64,000 bases of DNA from Streptomyces sp. CNQ-509 (GTDB taxonomy: Bacteria; Actinomycetota; Actinomycetes; Streptomycetales; Streptomycetaceae). How positions within the stretch are numbered: the first letter of the stretch is position 1; each line of letters begins with the position of its first letter. The translations under genes were made by a program, and so were the position numbers. This document shows, one piece after another, positions 50,193 to 60,844 of this stretch. Under the pieces are notes generated by a model. The model had not been told where the DNA came from, did no database searches, and saw only the letters and a program-made list of their open reading frames with translations. The DNA is taken from contig NZ_CP011492.1 of the NCBI RefSeq assembly GCF_001011035.1, forward strand, positions 3,109,501 to 3,173,500, read 5' to 3'.

Positions 50193-51904
50193 AGCAGCTC
50201 CTCGGGGATGTCGGCGTGCCGGGCGCGCAGCCACTCGCCGAGTGCCTTGGCCTGCGGGTCGAAGCGGGCCTGGGAGGCGACGCCTTCGCCGAGGAGTCCT
50301 TCGACGGTGAAGTTGAGGGCGCGGAGGTGCGGCAGGACGTGGCGTACGACGGGGAAGGGGGCGGTCTCCGGGAGGAGTTCGCGGAAGCGGTCGACGGTCA
50401 GGGTGTGGGCCAGCCACGGCCAGGCGGCGCCGGACCTGGCCCAGACGCCGAGGTTGGCGCTGCCGCCCTTGTCGCCGCTGCGCGCGCCGGCCACGGTGCC
50501 GAGGGGGGCGCGGCGGGTCGGCCCCGGCGGCGGGGGCGGCGGCAGGGGCGGTTCCGGTACGGGCTCCAGCGCCCGGGTGCGCGGCGGCGGGGCGACGGGG
50601 ACGCGGGTGCCGTCGGGGAGCACGGCGGTGTGGGGGACGTCGGCGGCGGGGACGTACGCGGCCTCGAAGACGCCGTACGGCTGCGCCCTGCCGGGCGGGG
50701 CGGTGACGTGGAAGCCGGGGATGCTGGCGAGGGCCAGTTCGACGGCGGCGCCGCTGACGGCGCGGCCGACGGCGGCCTCGTCGGGGTCCCGGACGGCGAG
50801 GCGGAGCAGGGCGGACGCCTCCTCCTGCACGCCGGCGTCGGGGCGGTCGGTGCGGGCGAGGGTCCAGCGGACGTCGGCGACGCCCTTGAGGGCGGGGGCC
50901 ATCTGGTCACGTACGAGGGCGGCCTTGGCGTCGATGTCGAGGCCGGTGAGGACGAAGACGACCTCGTTGCGGTGGCCGCCCAGGCGGGAGAGGCCGACCT
51001 TGAGGTCGGGGGGCGGGGGCTCGCCCCGTACGCCCGTGATGCGGACGCGGTCGGGTCCGTCCTGGGCGAGGCGTACGGAGTCGAGGCGGGCGGTGACGTC
51101 GGGCCCCGCGTAACGGGGTCCCGCGGTCTCGTAGAGGAGCTGGGCGGTGACGGTCCCGACGGTCACGGCGCCGCCGGTGCCGGGGTGCTTGGTGATGACG
51201 GCGCTGCCGTCGGGCTCGATCTCGGCGAGGGGGAAGCCGGGATGGCGGACGTCGTGCTCGGTGAAGAAGGCGTAGTTGCCGCCGGTGGCCTGGGTGCCGC
51301 ACTCCAGCACGTGGCCGGCGACGACGGCGCCGGCGAGGGCGTGCAGGGCGGGGTCGTCGGCGGCGCCGGGGTCGTCGGGGTCGTCGGCGGCGGCCGGGGT
51401 CCAGCCGTAGTGGGCCTGGGCGGCGCCCGTGACGAGGGCGGCGTCGGTGACGCGGCCGGTGACGACGACGTCGGCGCCCGCGCGCAGGCAGGCGGCGATG
51501 CCGGCGCCGCCGAGGTAGGCGTGGGCGGCGAGGGCGCCGGGCCACGTGCCGCGTGCGGTGAGGTCGTCGCCCTCGACGTGCGCGACGCGGGCCGGCACGC
51601 CGACGCGTCCGGCCAGCTCGCGGACGGCGGCGGCGAGGCCCGCGGGGTTGAGGCCGCCGGCGTTGACGACGAGCGTGACGCCGCGGTCGCGGGCGAGGCC
51701 GAGGCCGTCTTCGAGCTGGCGGAGGAAGGTCCTGGCGTAGCCGGCGCCGGGGTCCTTGAGGCGGTCGCGGGCGAGGATGAGCATGGTCAGCTCGGCGAGG
51801 TAGTCGCCGGTGAGGACGTCGAGTTCGCCGCCGGTGAGCATCTCGCGGACGGCGGCGAAGCGGTCCCCGTAGAAGCCGGAGGCGTTGCCGATGCGGAGGG
51901 TCAC
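50189..51904 (-). CDS. AtuA-family protein (DUF1446 with C-terminal AtuA-like domain)
   Basis: 571 residues. The DUF1446 part (about 1-445) starts RIGNASGFYGDRFAAVREML, with the conserved GDYLAELTMLIL, VVNAGGLNP, ECGTQATGGNYAFF. A Pro-rich linker leads to a C-terminal domain with GARSGDKGGSANLGVWAR (about 470-560), as in AtuA. Family members are needed for acyclic terpene (citronellol/geraniol) use in Pseudomonas, though the biochemical role is unclear. GTG 51904 overlaps the upstream stop (GTGA). Confidence 0.88.
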   Translation of the reverse strand: MTLRIGNASGFYGDRFAAVREMLTGGELDVLTGDYLAELTMLILARDRLKDPGAGYARTFLRQLEDGLGLARDRGVTLVVNAGGLNPAGLAAAVRELAGRVGVPARVAHVEGDDLTARGTWPGALAAHAYLGGAGIAACLRAGADVVVTGRVTDAALVTGAAQAHYGWTPAAADDPDDPGAADDPALHALAGAVVAGHVLECGTQATGGNYAFFTEHDVRHPGFPLAEIEPDGSAVITKHPGTGGAVTVGTVTAQLLYETAGPRYAGPDVTARLDSVRLAQDGPDRVRITGVRGEPPPPDLKVGLSRLGGHRNEVVFVLTGLDIDAKAALVRDQMAPALKGVADVRWTLARTDRPDAGVQEEASALLRLAVRDPDEAAVGRAVSGAAVELALASIPGFHVTAPPGRAQPYGVFEAAYVPAADVPHTAVLPDGTRVPVAPPPRTRALEPVPEPPLPPPPPPGPTRRAPLGTVAGARSGDKGGSANLGVWARSGAAWPWLAHTLTVDRFRELLPETAPFPVVRHVLPHLRALNFTVEGLLGEGVASQARFDPQAKALGEWLRARHADIPEELL

Positions 51905-52743
51905 GGGCGCTCCCCCCGGGCGGCCTGGCCGCCGGTACGGGCCGTGCCGTCCGGTGCCGGGTCCCGCCCCGCGCCCGGCGGGCCCGCGAACGCCTGGGCG
52001 ATGCCCAGCCAGCGCTCCGCCTCCGCGCCCTCGGCGACGAGCGCGGTGTCGGCGCGGTGCACGCGCTGGGTGACCAGCAGGCAGAAGTCGAGCGCGGGCC
52101 CGGTGACGCGCTCGGCGGCGTCCTCGGGACCGTACGCCCACACCTCGCCGCCGCCGGGCGCGGTCAGCTCGACGCGGAACTCCTCCGCGGGCGGCGCGAG
52201 CCGGTGCACGGCGTACGCGAAGTCCCGTGTCCGTACCCCGATACGGGCCACGTGCCGCAGCCGGGCGGTGGGCGCACGCCGTACGCCCAGCGCGTCGGCG
52301 ACGTCCTGCCCGTGCGCCCAGGTCTCCATCAACCGCCCCGAGGCGACGCCCCCGACGCTCATCGGCGGCCCGAACCACGGCATCCGCACCCCCGCCGGCT
52401 GCGCCAGCAGCACCCGCCGCAACTCCTCGCGCCCCTGCCGCCATCCGTCCAGCAGCACCTCTGGCGGCCGGGCGGCCCCGCGCTCGGCAGCCTCGTCGAC
52501 GAAGCCGAACGGCGCCTCCCGGGCGTGCGTCAGCATCCCCCGGAACTCGCCGGGATCGCGGGCGGCGGCGAGCGCGGCGCGATCGGTCCACGCGAGGTGG
52601 GCGATCTGGTGCGCGACGGTCCACCCGGCGGCGGGCGTCCCGAGCGCCCACCGCTCGGGCGGCAGCCCGGCGACGAGGGCGTCCAGCGCGGCGCTCTCGT
52701 CGCGGAGGTCGTCGAGCAGGGTGATGATCTCCGGGCCCGCCAT
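51901..52743 (-). CDS. TIGR03084-family (MDMPI/DinB-like) protein
   Basis: 280 residues, first gene of the acyl-CoA operon. TVAHQIAHLAWTDRAAL and GRLMETWAHGQDVADALG carry the His ligands of DinB/MDMPI-type metal-binding bundles. A wHTH-like or SCP2-like tail follows. GGGGAG SD before ATG 52743. Family often linked to mycothiol-dependent steps; here the substrate is unknown but the coupling to AtuA suggests a role in the same pathway. Confidence 0.85.
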   Translation of the reverse strand: MAGPEIITLLDDLRDESAALDALVAGLPPERWALGTPAAGWTVAHQIAHLAWTDRAALAAARDPGEFRGMLTHAREAPFGFVDEAAERGAARPPEVLLDGWRQGREELRRVLLAQPAGVRMPWFGPPMSVGGVASGRLMETWAHGQDVADALGVRRAPTARLRHVARIGVRTRDFAYAVHRLAPPAEEFRVELTAPGGGEVWAYGPEDAAERVTGPALDFCLLVTQRVHRADTALVAEGAEAERWLGIAQAFAGPPGAGRDPAPDGTARTGGQAARGERP

Positions 52744-52761
52744 GCCGCGCTCCCCTCGTGA

Positions 52762-52775
52762 CTACTGCGCAGTAG
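52762..52775. promoter_or_regulatory. Perfect palindromic operator on the acyl-CoA operon promoter
   Basis: CTACTGCGCAGTAG, 14 bp. It overlaps a minus-strand -10 (TACTGC, 52774-52769) placed 18 bp from a -35 TTGTTT (52798-52793). A further inverted repeat GCAAGC-GT-GCTTGC lies at 52799-52812, just upstream of the -35. Likely target of the TetR protein encoded at the operon's end (inference). Confidence 0.55.
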
Positions 52776-52833
52776 GGTGGCAGCGGACCGGAAAACAAGC
52801 AAGCGTGCTTGCCGGATTCGGCCCCGGGGCGCG

Positions 52834-55800
52834 TCAGCTGCGCCCGTCGCGCTCGCCCTCCTCCGGCAGGCCCTCCGCGAGGAGTTCCGCCAGGTGGCGG
52901 GCGCGGACGCCGGCGAGCTGGGCGAGTTGGGTGCGGCAGGAGTAGCCGTCCGCCACGACCGCCGCGTCCTCCGGGGCGTTGCGTACGGCCGGGAGGAGCT
53001 GGTCTTCCGCGCAGGCGGCGGAGACCTCGTAGTGGCCGCGCTCGAAGCCGAAGTTGCCCGCCAGGCCGCAGCATCCCGAGGCGAGCCGGCCCTCCAGACC
53101 CGCCTTCGCCATCAGGCGGCGCTCGGCGCCGTCGCCGAGGACGGCGTGCTGGTGGCAGTGCGTCTGGCCGGTGACCGGGCGGTCGAGGCGGGGCGGCGTC
53201 CAGTCGGGGGCGGCGGTTTCGAGGGCTTCCGCGAGGGTGCGGACGCGGGCGGCGAGGCGCGGGGCGCGCTCGTCGTCGGGCAGCAGCTCGACGAGGTCGG
53301 TCTTGAGCGCGGCGGCGCAGGGCGGTTCGAGGACGACGAGGGGCGGGCCGGCCGCGCCCTCGTCCGCGTCGTCGCTCCCGCCGTCCGCCGGCTCCAGCGC
53401 GTCCAGCGTGCGCCGCATCGCCTCGCGGGCCTGGTCCAGTTGGCCCGTGGAGACGTACGTCAGCCCGCAGCACACCTTCCCCGCCTCCCGCGGCAGGCCC
53501 ACCCGCAGCCCCGCCGCCCGCAGCACCCGGACCGCCGCCGTACCCGCCTCAGGCGACAGGTAGTTCGTGAACGTGTCCGGCCACAGCAGCACGTCCGGAT
53601 CCGCGTCGGCGTCCCGCCGCAGCGACCGCGTCAGCGGCACCCGCGCGATCGGCGGGATCGCCCGCTCCCCCGCGAGCCCCGCCGCCCGCTTCGCCACCGC
53701 CGCCAGCGGCCCCACCGCGGCCAGCGCGTTCGCCACGCCCGCCGCCCGCAGCGCCGCCGTCAGCCGCAGCCACTGCGGCAGCCGCCCCATCGCGTAGTGC
53801 GCCATCGGCCGCCGCCGCCCGGCGTAGTGGTGGTGCAGGAACTCGGCCTTGTACGTGGCCATGTCGACGTCCACCGGGCAGTCGCTGCGGCACCCCTTGC
53901 ACGACAGGCAGAGGTCGAGCGCCTCGCGCACCTCCTCCGAGCGCCAGCCGTCGGTGATAACCTCCCCCGCCAGCATCTCGTGCAGCAGACGCGCGCGCCC
54001 GCGCGTGGAGTGCCGTTCCTCGCCCGTGGCCCGGTACGACGGGCACATCACCCCCGGACTCCCCGCCGGGTCCCGGCACTTGGCGACCCCGACGCACCGC
54101 CGCACCGCCGCCGCGAAGTCGCCGCCCCCGGGACCGTCGTGCGGATAGCCGAACGCCACCGGCACCGGCACCCGCGGCAGCGGCGCGAAGCGCAGGTCGG
54201 CGTCGAGGGGGGCGGGGCGCGCGATCACGCCGGGGTTGAGGGCGCCGTCGGGGTCCCAGAGGTCCTTGAAGCCGCCGAAGAGGCCGACGAGTTCGTCCCC
54301 GTACATCGCGGGCAGCAGCTCCGAGCGCGCCCGCCCGTCGCCGTGTTCCCCGGAGAGCGAGCCGCCGTGGGCGACGACGAGGTCCGCCATCTCCGCCGAG
54401 AACTCCCGGAAGCGGCCGATCCCGGGCGCGGTCAGCAGATCGAAGTCGATCCGGACGTGGATGCAGCCGTCGCCGAAGTGCCCGTACGGCAGCCCGCGCA
54501 GCCCGTGCGCGGCGAGCAGCGCCCGGAACTCGCGCAGATACGCCCCGAGCCGCGCGGGCGGCACCGCGCAGTCCTCCCAGCCGGGCCACGCCTCACTGCC
54601 GTCGGGCATGCGGGTGGCGGTGCCGGAGGCGTCCTCGCGGATACGCCACAGGACGCGCTGTTCGGCGGGCTCCGCGACGACGGTGTGGTCGACGGTGTCG
54701 GCGGCGCGGCAGACCTCTTCGGCGGCGGCCCGCGCGGCGGCGGGGGTGTCGCCGCCGGTCTCGACGAAGAGCCAGGCGCCGCCGCGGGGCAGCGCGTGCG
54801 CGTCGGGCACGAGGTCGGCGGCCATGCCCTCGACGGTCAGCGGACGCAGCGGCAGCAGCCCGGGGGCGGCTTCTGCGGCGGCGGACTCGTCGGCGTAGCC
54901 GAGGACGGCGAGGGCGCGGGCGGGGGGTGCCTCGACGAGGCGGACGGTGGCCTGGGTGAGGACGGCGAGGGTGCCTTCGCTGCCGGTGAAGGCGCGGGCG
55001 AGGTCGCCGCCGCGCTCGGGGAGGAGGGCGTCGAGGGCGTAGCCGGAGATGCGGCGCGGGAGGTCGGGCCAGCCGGGGAGGTCGCGGGGGTACGGGGCGG
55101 GGGCGCCGGCGTCCGCGCCGGGGGCGCCGCCTTTGTCGCGGAGACCACCCGCATGCTCGGGCGCCTGACCATCCGCGCGCCCCACCGCGCGCCCGCCCGT
55201 CCGCAGCGTCGCCAGATGCCCTTCGACGAACTCCCGCAGCCCCGGCAGCACCCCCGGGTCCCGCTCCAGCCGCAGCGCCCGCCCCCGGTACGTCACCACG
55301 TCGAGCGCCCGTACGTTGTCCGCCATGGTCCCCCACGCGACGCTGTGCGGGCCGCAGGAGTTGTTGCCGACCATCCCGCCGAGCGTGCACCGGCTGTGGG
55401 TCGACGGATCGGGCCCGAACGTCAGCCCGTGCGGCGCCGCCGCGCCGCGCAGCCGGTCGAGCACGAGCCCGGGCTGGACGACGGCGGTGCGCGCCCCGGG
55501 GTCGAGGTCGACGAGCCGGTTCAGGTGCCGGGTGAAGTCGAGGACGACGCCGGCGCCGACGGCGTTGCCCGCGATGGACGTACCGCCGCCGCGGGCGACG
55601 ACGGGCGCGCCGTGCTCCCGGCAGACGGCGAGCGCGGCGGCGACGTCGTCGGCGTCGCGGGGGGCGACGACGCCGAGGGGGACGCTCCGGTAGTTGGAGG
55701 CGTCCATGGTGACGAGGGCCCGGTCCCGGGTCCCGAACCCGACCTCGCCGCCGACGGCGTCCCGCAGCCGGCGCTCCAGCGCCACGACATCCACCCCGGT

Positions 55801-55836
55801 GTCCGTACCCGCGTCCGCGCCCGTCTCCGTATCCAT
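52834..55836 (-). CDS. FAD-linked oxidase with Fe-S domain (D-lactate/2-hydroxyacid dehydrogenase type)
   Basis: 1000 residues. The FAD-binding_4 domain (about 50-220, ARGGGTSIAGNAVG; GGMVGNNSCGPHS) is followed by the FAD-linked oxidase C-terminal domain with GSLSGEHGDGRARSELL. Then comes a ferredoxin-like region, CVGVAKC and CLSCKGCRSDC (about 643), and paired CCG modules (KVCCGLTY, SGCCGLAG). This is the YdiJ/DLD-type layout. An Ala/Gly-rich insert (about 225-260) lies in the FAD domain. ATG 55836. Oxidises a D-2-hydroxy acid such as D-lactate or D-2-hydroxyglutarate, electrons passing to the membrane chain; substrate not determinable. Confidence 0.9.
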   Translation of the reverse strand: MDTETGADAGTDTGVDVVALERRLRDAVGGEVGFGTRDRALVTMDASNYRSVPLGVVAPRDADDVAAALAVCREHGAPVVARGGGTSIAGNAVGAGVVLDFTRHLNRLVDLDPGARTAVVQPGLVLDRLRGAAAPHGLTFGPDPSTHSRCTLGGMVGNNSCGPHSVAWGTMADNVRALDVVTYRGRALRLERDPGVLPGLREFVEGHLATLRTGGRAVGRADGQAPEHAGGLRDKGGAPGADAGAPAPYPRDLPGWPDLPRRISGYALDALLPERGGDLARAFTGSEGTLAVLTQATVRLVEAPPARALAVLGYADESAAAEAAPGLLPLRPLTVEGMAADLVPDAHALPRGGAWLFVETGGDTPAAARAAAEEVCRAADTVDHTVVAEPAEQRVLWRIREDASGTATRMPDGSEAWPGWEDCAVPPARLGAYLREFRALLAAHGLRGLPYGHFGDGCIHVRIDFDLLTAPGIGRFREFSAEMADLVVAHGGSLSGEHGDGRARSELLPAMYGDELVGLFGGFKDLWDPDGALNPGVIARPAPLDADLRFAPLPRVPVPVAFGYPHDGPGGGDFAAAVRRCVGVAKCRDPAGSPGVMCPSYRATGEERHSTRGRARLLHEMLAGEVITDGWRSEEVREALDLCLSCKGCRSDCPVDVDMATYKAEFLHHHYAGRRRPMAHYAMGRLPQWLRLTAALRAAGVANALAAVGPLAAVAKRAAGLAGERAIPPIARVPLTRSLRRDADADPDVLLWPDTFTNYLSPEAGTAAVRVLRAAGLRVGLPREAGKVCCGLTYVSTGQLDQAREAMRRTLDALEPADGGSDDADEGAAGPPLVVLEPPCAAALKTDLVELLPDDERAPRLAARVRTLAEALETAAPDWTPPRLDRPVTGQTHCHQHAVLGDGAERRLMAKAGLEGRLASGCCGLAGNFGFERGHYEVSAACAEDQLLPAVRNAPEDAAVVADGYSCRTQLAQLAGVRARHLAELLAEGLPEEGERDGRS

Positions 55837-55875
55837 GGCTCCAGCGTGCCGGACGCCCCCGCCCCGTCGCGTGTA

Positions 55876-55904
55876 TTGACGTGCCCCACTCGCGCCTCTA
55901 ACGT
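55876..55904 (+). promoter_or_regulatory. Xylanase promoter
   Basis: -35 TTGACG (55876-55881), exactly 17 bp, -10 TAACGT (55899-55904). About 125 bp upstream of the xylanase ATG. Confidence 0.6.
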
Positions 55905-55917
55905 CCGATCCCAGAAA

Positions 55918-55947
55918 GATTCGAAACCAGTCCCGAATGTTTCGATC
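55918..55947. promoter_or_regulatory. Operator-like inverted repeat downstream of the xylanase promoter
   Basis: GATTCGAAAC (55918-55927), an 11 bp spacer, GTTTCGATC (55939-55947). It starts about where transcription would begin, a good place for a repressor. The CGAAA/TTTCG arms resemble motifs described near Streptomyces xylanase genes. Confidence 0.5.
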
Positions 55948-56029
55948 CCGTCCCACCACCCGCACGCACGGATCCGGCGCCACCCACTCCACCACCGCCC
56001 GCGCCCGCCCGCGGGGGAAGAAGGGGAAC

Positions 56030-57439
56030 ATGCGAAGACTCCGCAGCAGGCCCAGGGCCCTGCTGGCCGCCCTCGCCGGCGCCCTCTGCCTGTACGGCCT
56101 CGGCACCGCCGCCCCCGCGCAGGCGGCCGCCCCCGCCGAAGCCGCCGGCGCCGCCGGCCCGTCCGCGACCGCCGCCGCCTCGCTGAACGAGCTGGCGCAG
56201 GCCCACGGCAAGTTCATCGGCTCCGCCGCCGCGACGGCGCACTTCTCCGACACCCAGTACACCGGGATCCTGGGCAGCGAGTTCGGCCAGGTCACGGCCG
56301 AGAACGAGATGAAGTGGGACACCGTGGAGTCGTCCCGCGGCCAGTTCAACTTCGGCCCCGGCGACCGGATCGTCGACTTCGCACAGCAGAACGGCCAGTC
56401 GATCCGCGGCCACACCCTCGTCTGGCACAACCAGCTCCCCGGCTGGGTCTCCAGCCTGCCGAGCGGCGAGGTCCGTACGGCGATGGAGAACCACGTCACG
56501 CAGGTCGCCGGGCACTACGCGGGCGACATCGACGCCTGGGACGTCGTCAACGAACCGTTCAACGAGGACGGCACGTTCCGCAACAGCCCCTTCTACAACG
56601 CCATGGGCACCGACTTCGTCGCGCACGCGCTGCGCGCCGCGAAGGCGGCGGACCCGGGCGCGAAGCTGTGCATCAACGACTACAACATCGAGGGCGTCAA
56701 CGCGAAGAGCACCGCGATGTACAACCTGGTACGCGACCTGAAGGCCCAGGGCGTACCGATCGACTGCGTCGGCATCCAGGGCCACCTGGCGATCCAGTAC
56801 GGCTTCCCGAACGACCTGCGGCAGAACATGCAGCGCTTCGCCGACCTGGGCGTCGACGTGGCGATCACGGAGCTGGACGTACGGATACAGCTCCCGGTCA
56901 GCTCGGAGAAGGAAGCCACCCAGTCGCAGTACTACGCGAACGTCATCGACGCCTGCCTGGCCGTCACCCGGTGCACCGGAGTCACGGTATGGGGCTTCCC
57001 GGACAAGTACTCCTGGGTGCCGGACGTCTTCCCGGGCGAGGGCTCGGCGACCCTCTGGAACGACAGCTACCAGCCGAAACAGGCATACAACGCGGTGGTC
57101 GAGGCCCTCGGCGGCGACCCGGGGCCGGGCCCCGGCCCCGGCGACGGCTGCACCGCGGCCTACGCCGTACCCCAGCAGTGGAACGGCGGCTTCACCGCGG
57201 CGGTGACGGTGAGCTGCGACGGCGACTCGCTGTCCGGCTGGTCGGTCTCCTGGGACTACACGGCGGGCCAGCGGGTGACCAACGCCTGGAACGCCACCTG
57301 CCAGCAGTCCGGCACGAGGGTCACCTGCACGAACGCCCCCTACAACGGCACCGTCCCGGACGGCGGCTCGGTCACCTTCGGCTTCAACGGCACCTGGACG
57401 GACACCAACCCGACCCCGCCCACCCTCACCCTGGGCTGA
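56030..57439 (+). CDS. Secreted endo-1,4-beta-xylanase, GH10 with CBM2
   Basis: 469 residues from ATG 56030 (SD AAGGGGAA). Signal peptide with twin-basic start, core LLAALAGALCLYGLG, and cleavage near AQA. The GH10 barrel has the acid/base Glu in WDVVNEPFNED and the nucleophile Glu in AITELDVR. HTLVWHNQLPGW and GHLAIQYG are further family motifs. The linker GDPGPGPGPGDG joins a C-terminal CBM2 with aromatic residues (WNGGF, GWSVSW, WTDTNP) and Cys pairs. Hydrolyses xylan outside the cell. It has a strong promoter and operator upstream and a terminator behind. Confidence 0.96.
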   Translation: MRRLRSRPRALLAALAGALCLYGLGTAAPAQAAAPAEAAGAAGPSATAAASLNELAQAHGKFIGSAAATAHFSDTQYTGILGSEFGQVTAENEMKWDTVESSRGQFNFGPGDRIVDFAQQNGQSIRGHTLVWHNQLPGWVSSLPSGEVRTAMENHVTQVAGHYAGDIDAWDVVNEPFNEDGTFRNSPFYNAMGTDFVAHALRAAKAADPGAKLCINDYNIEGVNAKSTAMYNLVRDLKAQGVPIDCVGIQGHLAIQYGFPNDLRQNMQRFADLGVDVAITELDVRIQLPVSSEKEATQSQYYANVIDACLAVTRCTGVTVWGFPDKYSWVPDVFPGEGSATLWNDSYQPKQAYNAVVEALGGDPGPGPGPGDGCTAAYAVPQQWNGGFTAAVTVSCDGDSLSGWSVSWDYTAGQRVTNAWNATCQQSGTRVTCTNAPYNGTVPDGGSVTFGFNGTWTDTNPTPPTLTLG

Positions 57440-57450
57440 CCCCACCCCAC

Positions 57451-57487
57451 CCGCCGGGACCACCGCTGTCGCGGGTGGCCCCGGCGG
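57451..57487 (+). terminator. Xylanase terminator hairpin
   Basis: CCGCCGGGACCACC (57451-57464) pairs with GGTGGCCCCGGCGG (57474-57487) with a single mismatch, 12 bp after the stop codon. Confidence 0.7.
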
Positions 57488-57711
57488 ACGGCTGTTCCCG
57501 ATCTGATCCACCCGTACGGGGAGGAGCACGGCTATCTCCCGCGGAGCGTTCGTCGGCGGGTGATGCCCGGCAGAGTTGCCGGAGGGGGCCGCTCTGACCC
57601 GTCTCCCACCCCAGCCCCCCTTGGCCACTCACCGGCGGGGCCGCCCAGTACGTGGGTGTTCTCGTCTCAGGGAGTGGACGGGAGCGTCGTTGCCGGGTGA
57701 TCGGGCCGTAG

Positions 57712-58839
<1,128 letters not shown>

Positions 58840-58856
58840 GCTTCACTCGCCCCGCT

Positions 58857-58890
58857 ACGGGCCCGGCGCGCTTCCGCGTGCCGGGCCCGT
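58857..58890. terminator. Bidirectional terminator between serC and the ABC permease
   Basis: ACGGGCCCGGC-GCGC, loop TTCC, GCGT-GCCGGGCCCGT: a 15 bp stem with one G-U pair, between convergent stop codons. Confidence 0.8.
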
Positions 58891-58926
58891 GCGCGTACGC
58901 GCCTCACGGTGACTGCCGCCGTCCGC

Positions 58927-59784
58927 TCAGTGCGACAGCCGCTGGTACTTCCGCACCGCCAGCGGCAGGAACACCGCCGTGATCACCACCGGCCACACCA
59001 GCGCCATCAGCATCGCGTGCTGCTCGATCCACGAGTCGCCCAGCCGCCCCGGGTTGCCGAACAGCTCGCGCACCGCGTTGGCCGTGGAGGACACCGGGTT
59101 CCACATCGCTATCGCGCCCAGCCAGCCCGGCATGTCCGCCGGTGAGGCGAAGACGCTGGAGACCATGCCGAACGGGAACGCGACCGCGAAGAGGTTGCCC
59201 GCCGCCTCCTGGTTGGGCGTCAGCAGACCCAGCACCACCCCGACCCAGATCAGGGCGAAGCGCAGCCACAGCAGCAGCGCGAAGGCCGCCGCGGTCTCCA
59301 GCACCGAGCCGTCCGAGCGCCAGCCGATGACCAGCGCGATCGCCGCCATCACCGCCAGGTCCAGCGCGGCGCCGATGAGGTCGGAGACGCCCCGGCCGCT
59401 CACCACGGCCGACGGGGACATCGGCATGGAGCGGAAGCGGTCGGTGATCCCGTGCTCCTTGTCGATGGCGATCAGCATGGCCGTGTTCATGAACCCGAAG
59501 GCCATGGTCATCGCGAACATGCCGGGCATCGCATACGACTTGTAGGCGTCCGCGCCGCCCTCCATCGCGCTGCCGAAGACGTAGACGAAGAGCAGCACGG
59601 AGACGACCGGGAAGCCGAGCTGCCAGGCGATGTTCGACGGCTGCCGGCGGTAGTGCAGCAGGCCGCGGCGTACGACCGTCCAGCAGTCGGCGATCGCCCA
59701 CTTCACCGCCCCGCCGGGGGCCTGCTCGCGGGCGGAGGGCCGGGGGCGCTTCTCCGCCGCCGCGGTGTCGGTGACGGTGCTCAT
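58927..59784 (-). CDS. ABC-2 type transporter permease (DrrB-like)
   Basis: 285 residues with six membrane helices ([111 protein letters not shown]). The [18 protein letters not shown] loop is the DrrB-type coupling motif. ATG 59784 overlaps the upstream ATPase stop (ATGA). Pairs with the ATPase to export a hydrophobic compound, possibly an antibiotic. Confidence 0.92.
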   Translation of the reverse strand: MSTVTDTAAAEKRPRPSAREQAPGGAVKWAIADCWTVVRRGLLHYRRQPSNIAWQLGFPVVSVLLFVYVFGSAMEGGADAYKSYAMPGMFAMTMAFGFMNTAMLIAIDKEHGITDRFRSMPMSPSAVVSGRGVSDLIGAALDLAVMAAIALVIGWRSDGSVLETAAAFALLLWLRFALIWVGVVLGLLTPNQEAAGNLFAVAFPFGMVSSVFASPADMPGWLGAIAMWNPVSSTANAVRELFGNPGRLGDSWIEQHAMLMALVWPVVITAVFLPLAVRKYQRLSH

Positions 59785-60827
59785 GCGGCCGTGACCTCCT
59801 CTTTCCTGCCGGCGTTCTTCTTGTCGGCCTTCTTCTTGTCCGAGTCCTTCTTGTCGGCCTCCGCCGGCTCCTTCTCCGCCGCGGTGTGCCCCGTCAGGCT
59901 CAGGAACACGTCGTCGAGCGTGGGCCGCCGCAGCGCTATGTCGTCCACCGCCACCCCCTCGTCCTGCAGCGTGCGCGCCACCTCCGTCAGCGCCGCGACC
60001 CGGTCGGTCACCGCGCCGTGCACCCGCAGCTCCTCCAGGTCGACGGCCGGGTCGGCGCCCGAGACCCGGGCGACGGCCCGCACCGCGTCCGGGATCTCCT
60101 CCGCCGAGCCGACGACGACCTCGATACGGTCCCCGCCGACCGTGTTCTTCAGCGCGGCCGGGGTGTCGTCCGCGATCGTCCGGCCGTCGTCGATGACGGC
60201 GATACGGTCGGCGAGCTTGTCGGCCTCGTCCAGATACTGCGTCGTCAGCAGCACCGTCGTGCCGCCGGCGACCAGGTCCCGCACCGCCTCCCAGACCTCG
60301 CCGCGGCTACGCGGGTCGAGGCCGGTCGTCGGCTCGTCCATGAAGAGCACGTCCGGTGCGAGGATCATGCTCGACGCCAGGTCGAGCCGGCGGCGCATGC
60401 CGCCGCTGTACTCCTTGGCGCCCTTGTCCGCGGCCTCGGTGAGCCCGAACTGCTCCAGCAGCTCCGCCGCGCGCTCGCGGGCGCGGCGGGAGCCGAGGTG
60501 GAACAGCCGGGCGAACATCTCCAGGTTCTGCCGGCCGGTCAGCACCTCGTCCACCGCCGCGTACTGCCCGGCGAGGCCGATCCGCCGGCGCACCTTGACC
60601 GGCTCCTTCATCACATCGTGCCCGCCGACGAGGGCCTGTCCGCCGTCGAGCCGGATGAGGGTGGACAGGATCCGCACCGCCGTCGTCTTACCGGCGCCGT
60701 TGGGGCCGAGCAGGCCGTACACCGTGCCGTACGGCACGGTCAGGTCGAAGCCGTCGAGGGCCCGCTTCTCTCCGTAGCGCTTCTGCACGCCGTCCGCCAC
60801 GACGGCGTCGGCCGAGCTTGCCTTCAC
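59781..60827 (-). CDS. ABC transporter ATP-binding protein (DrrA-like)
   Basis: 348 residues. Walker [16 protein letters not shown]-loop [10 protein letters not shown], signature [16 protein letters not shown], Walker [14 protein letters not shown], and Gln in the H-loop place (TTQYLDEA), as in the daunorubicin-resistance group. C-terminal extension has the DUF4162-like region and a Lys/Asp-rich tail with [16 protein letters not shown] 60827 with GGAGGAAG SD. Divergent from its TetR gene. Confidence 0.93.
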   Translation of the reverse strand: MKASSADAVVADGVQKRYGEKRALDGFDLTVPYGTVYGLLGPNGAGKTTAVRILSTLIRLDGGQALVGGHDVMKEPVKVRRRIGLAGQYAAVDEVLTGRQNLEMFARLFHLGSRRARERAAELLEQFGLTEAADKGAKEYSGGMRRRLDLASSMILAPDVLFMDEPTTGLDPRSRGEVWEAVRDLVAGGTTVLLTTQYLDEADKLADRIAVIDDGRTIADDTPAALKNTVGGDRIEVVVGSAEEIPDAVRAVARVSGADPAVDLEELRVHGAVTDRVAALTEVARTLQDEGVAVDDIALRRPTLDDVFLSLTGHTAAEKEPAEADKKDSDKKKADKKNAGRKEEVTAA

Positions 60828-60844
60828 GCTCTTCCTCCCCTATC

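Noticed and set aside
52777..57597. 1606-codon plus-strand open frame across the FAD oxidase and the xylanase
   Set aside because: It crosses real genes in both orientations and reads as low-complexity Arg/Gly/Ala sequence. The xylanase lies in another frame with its own signal peptide.
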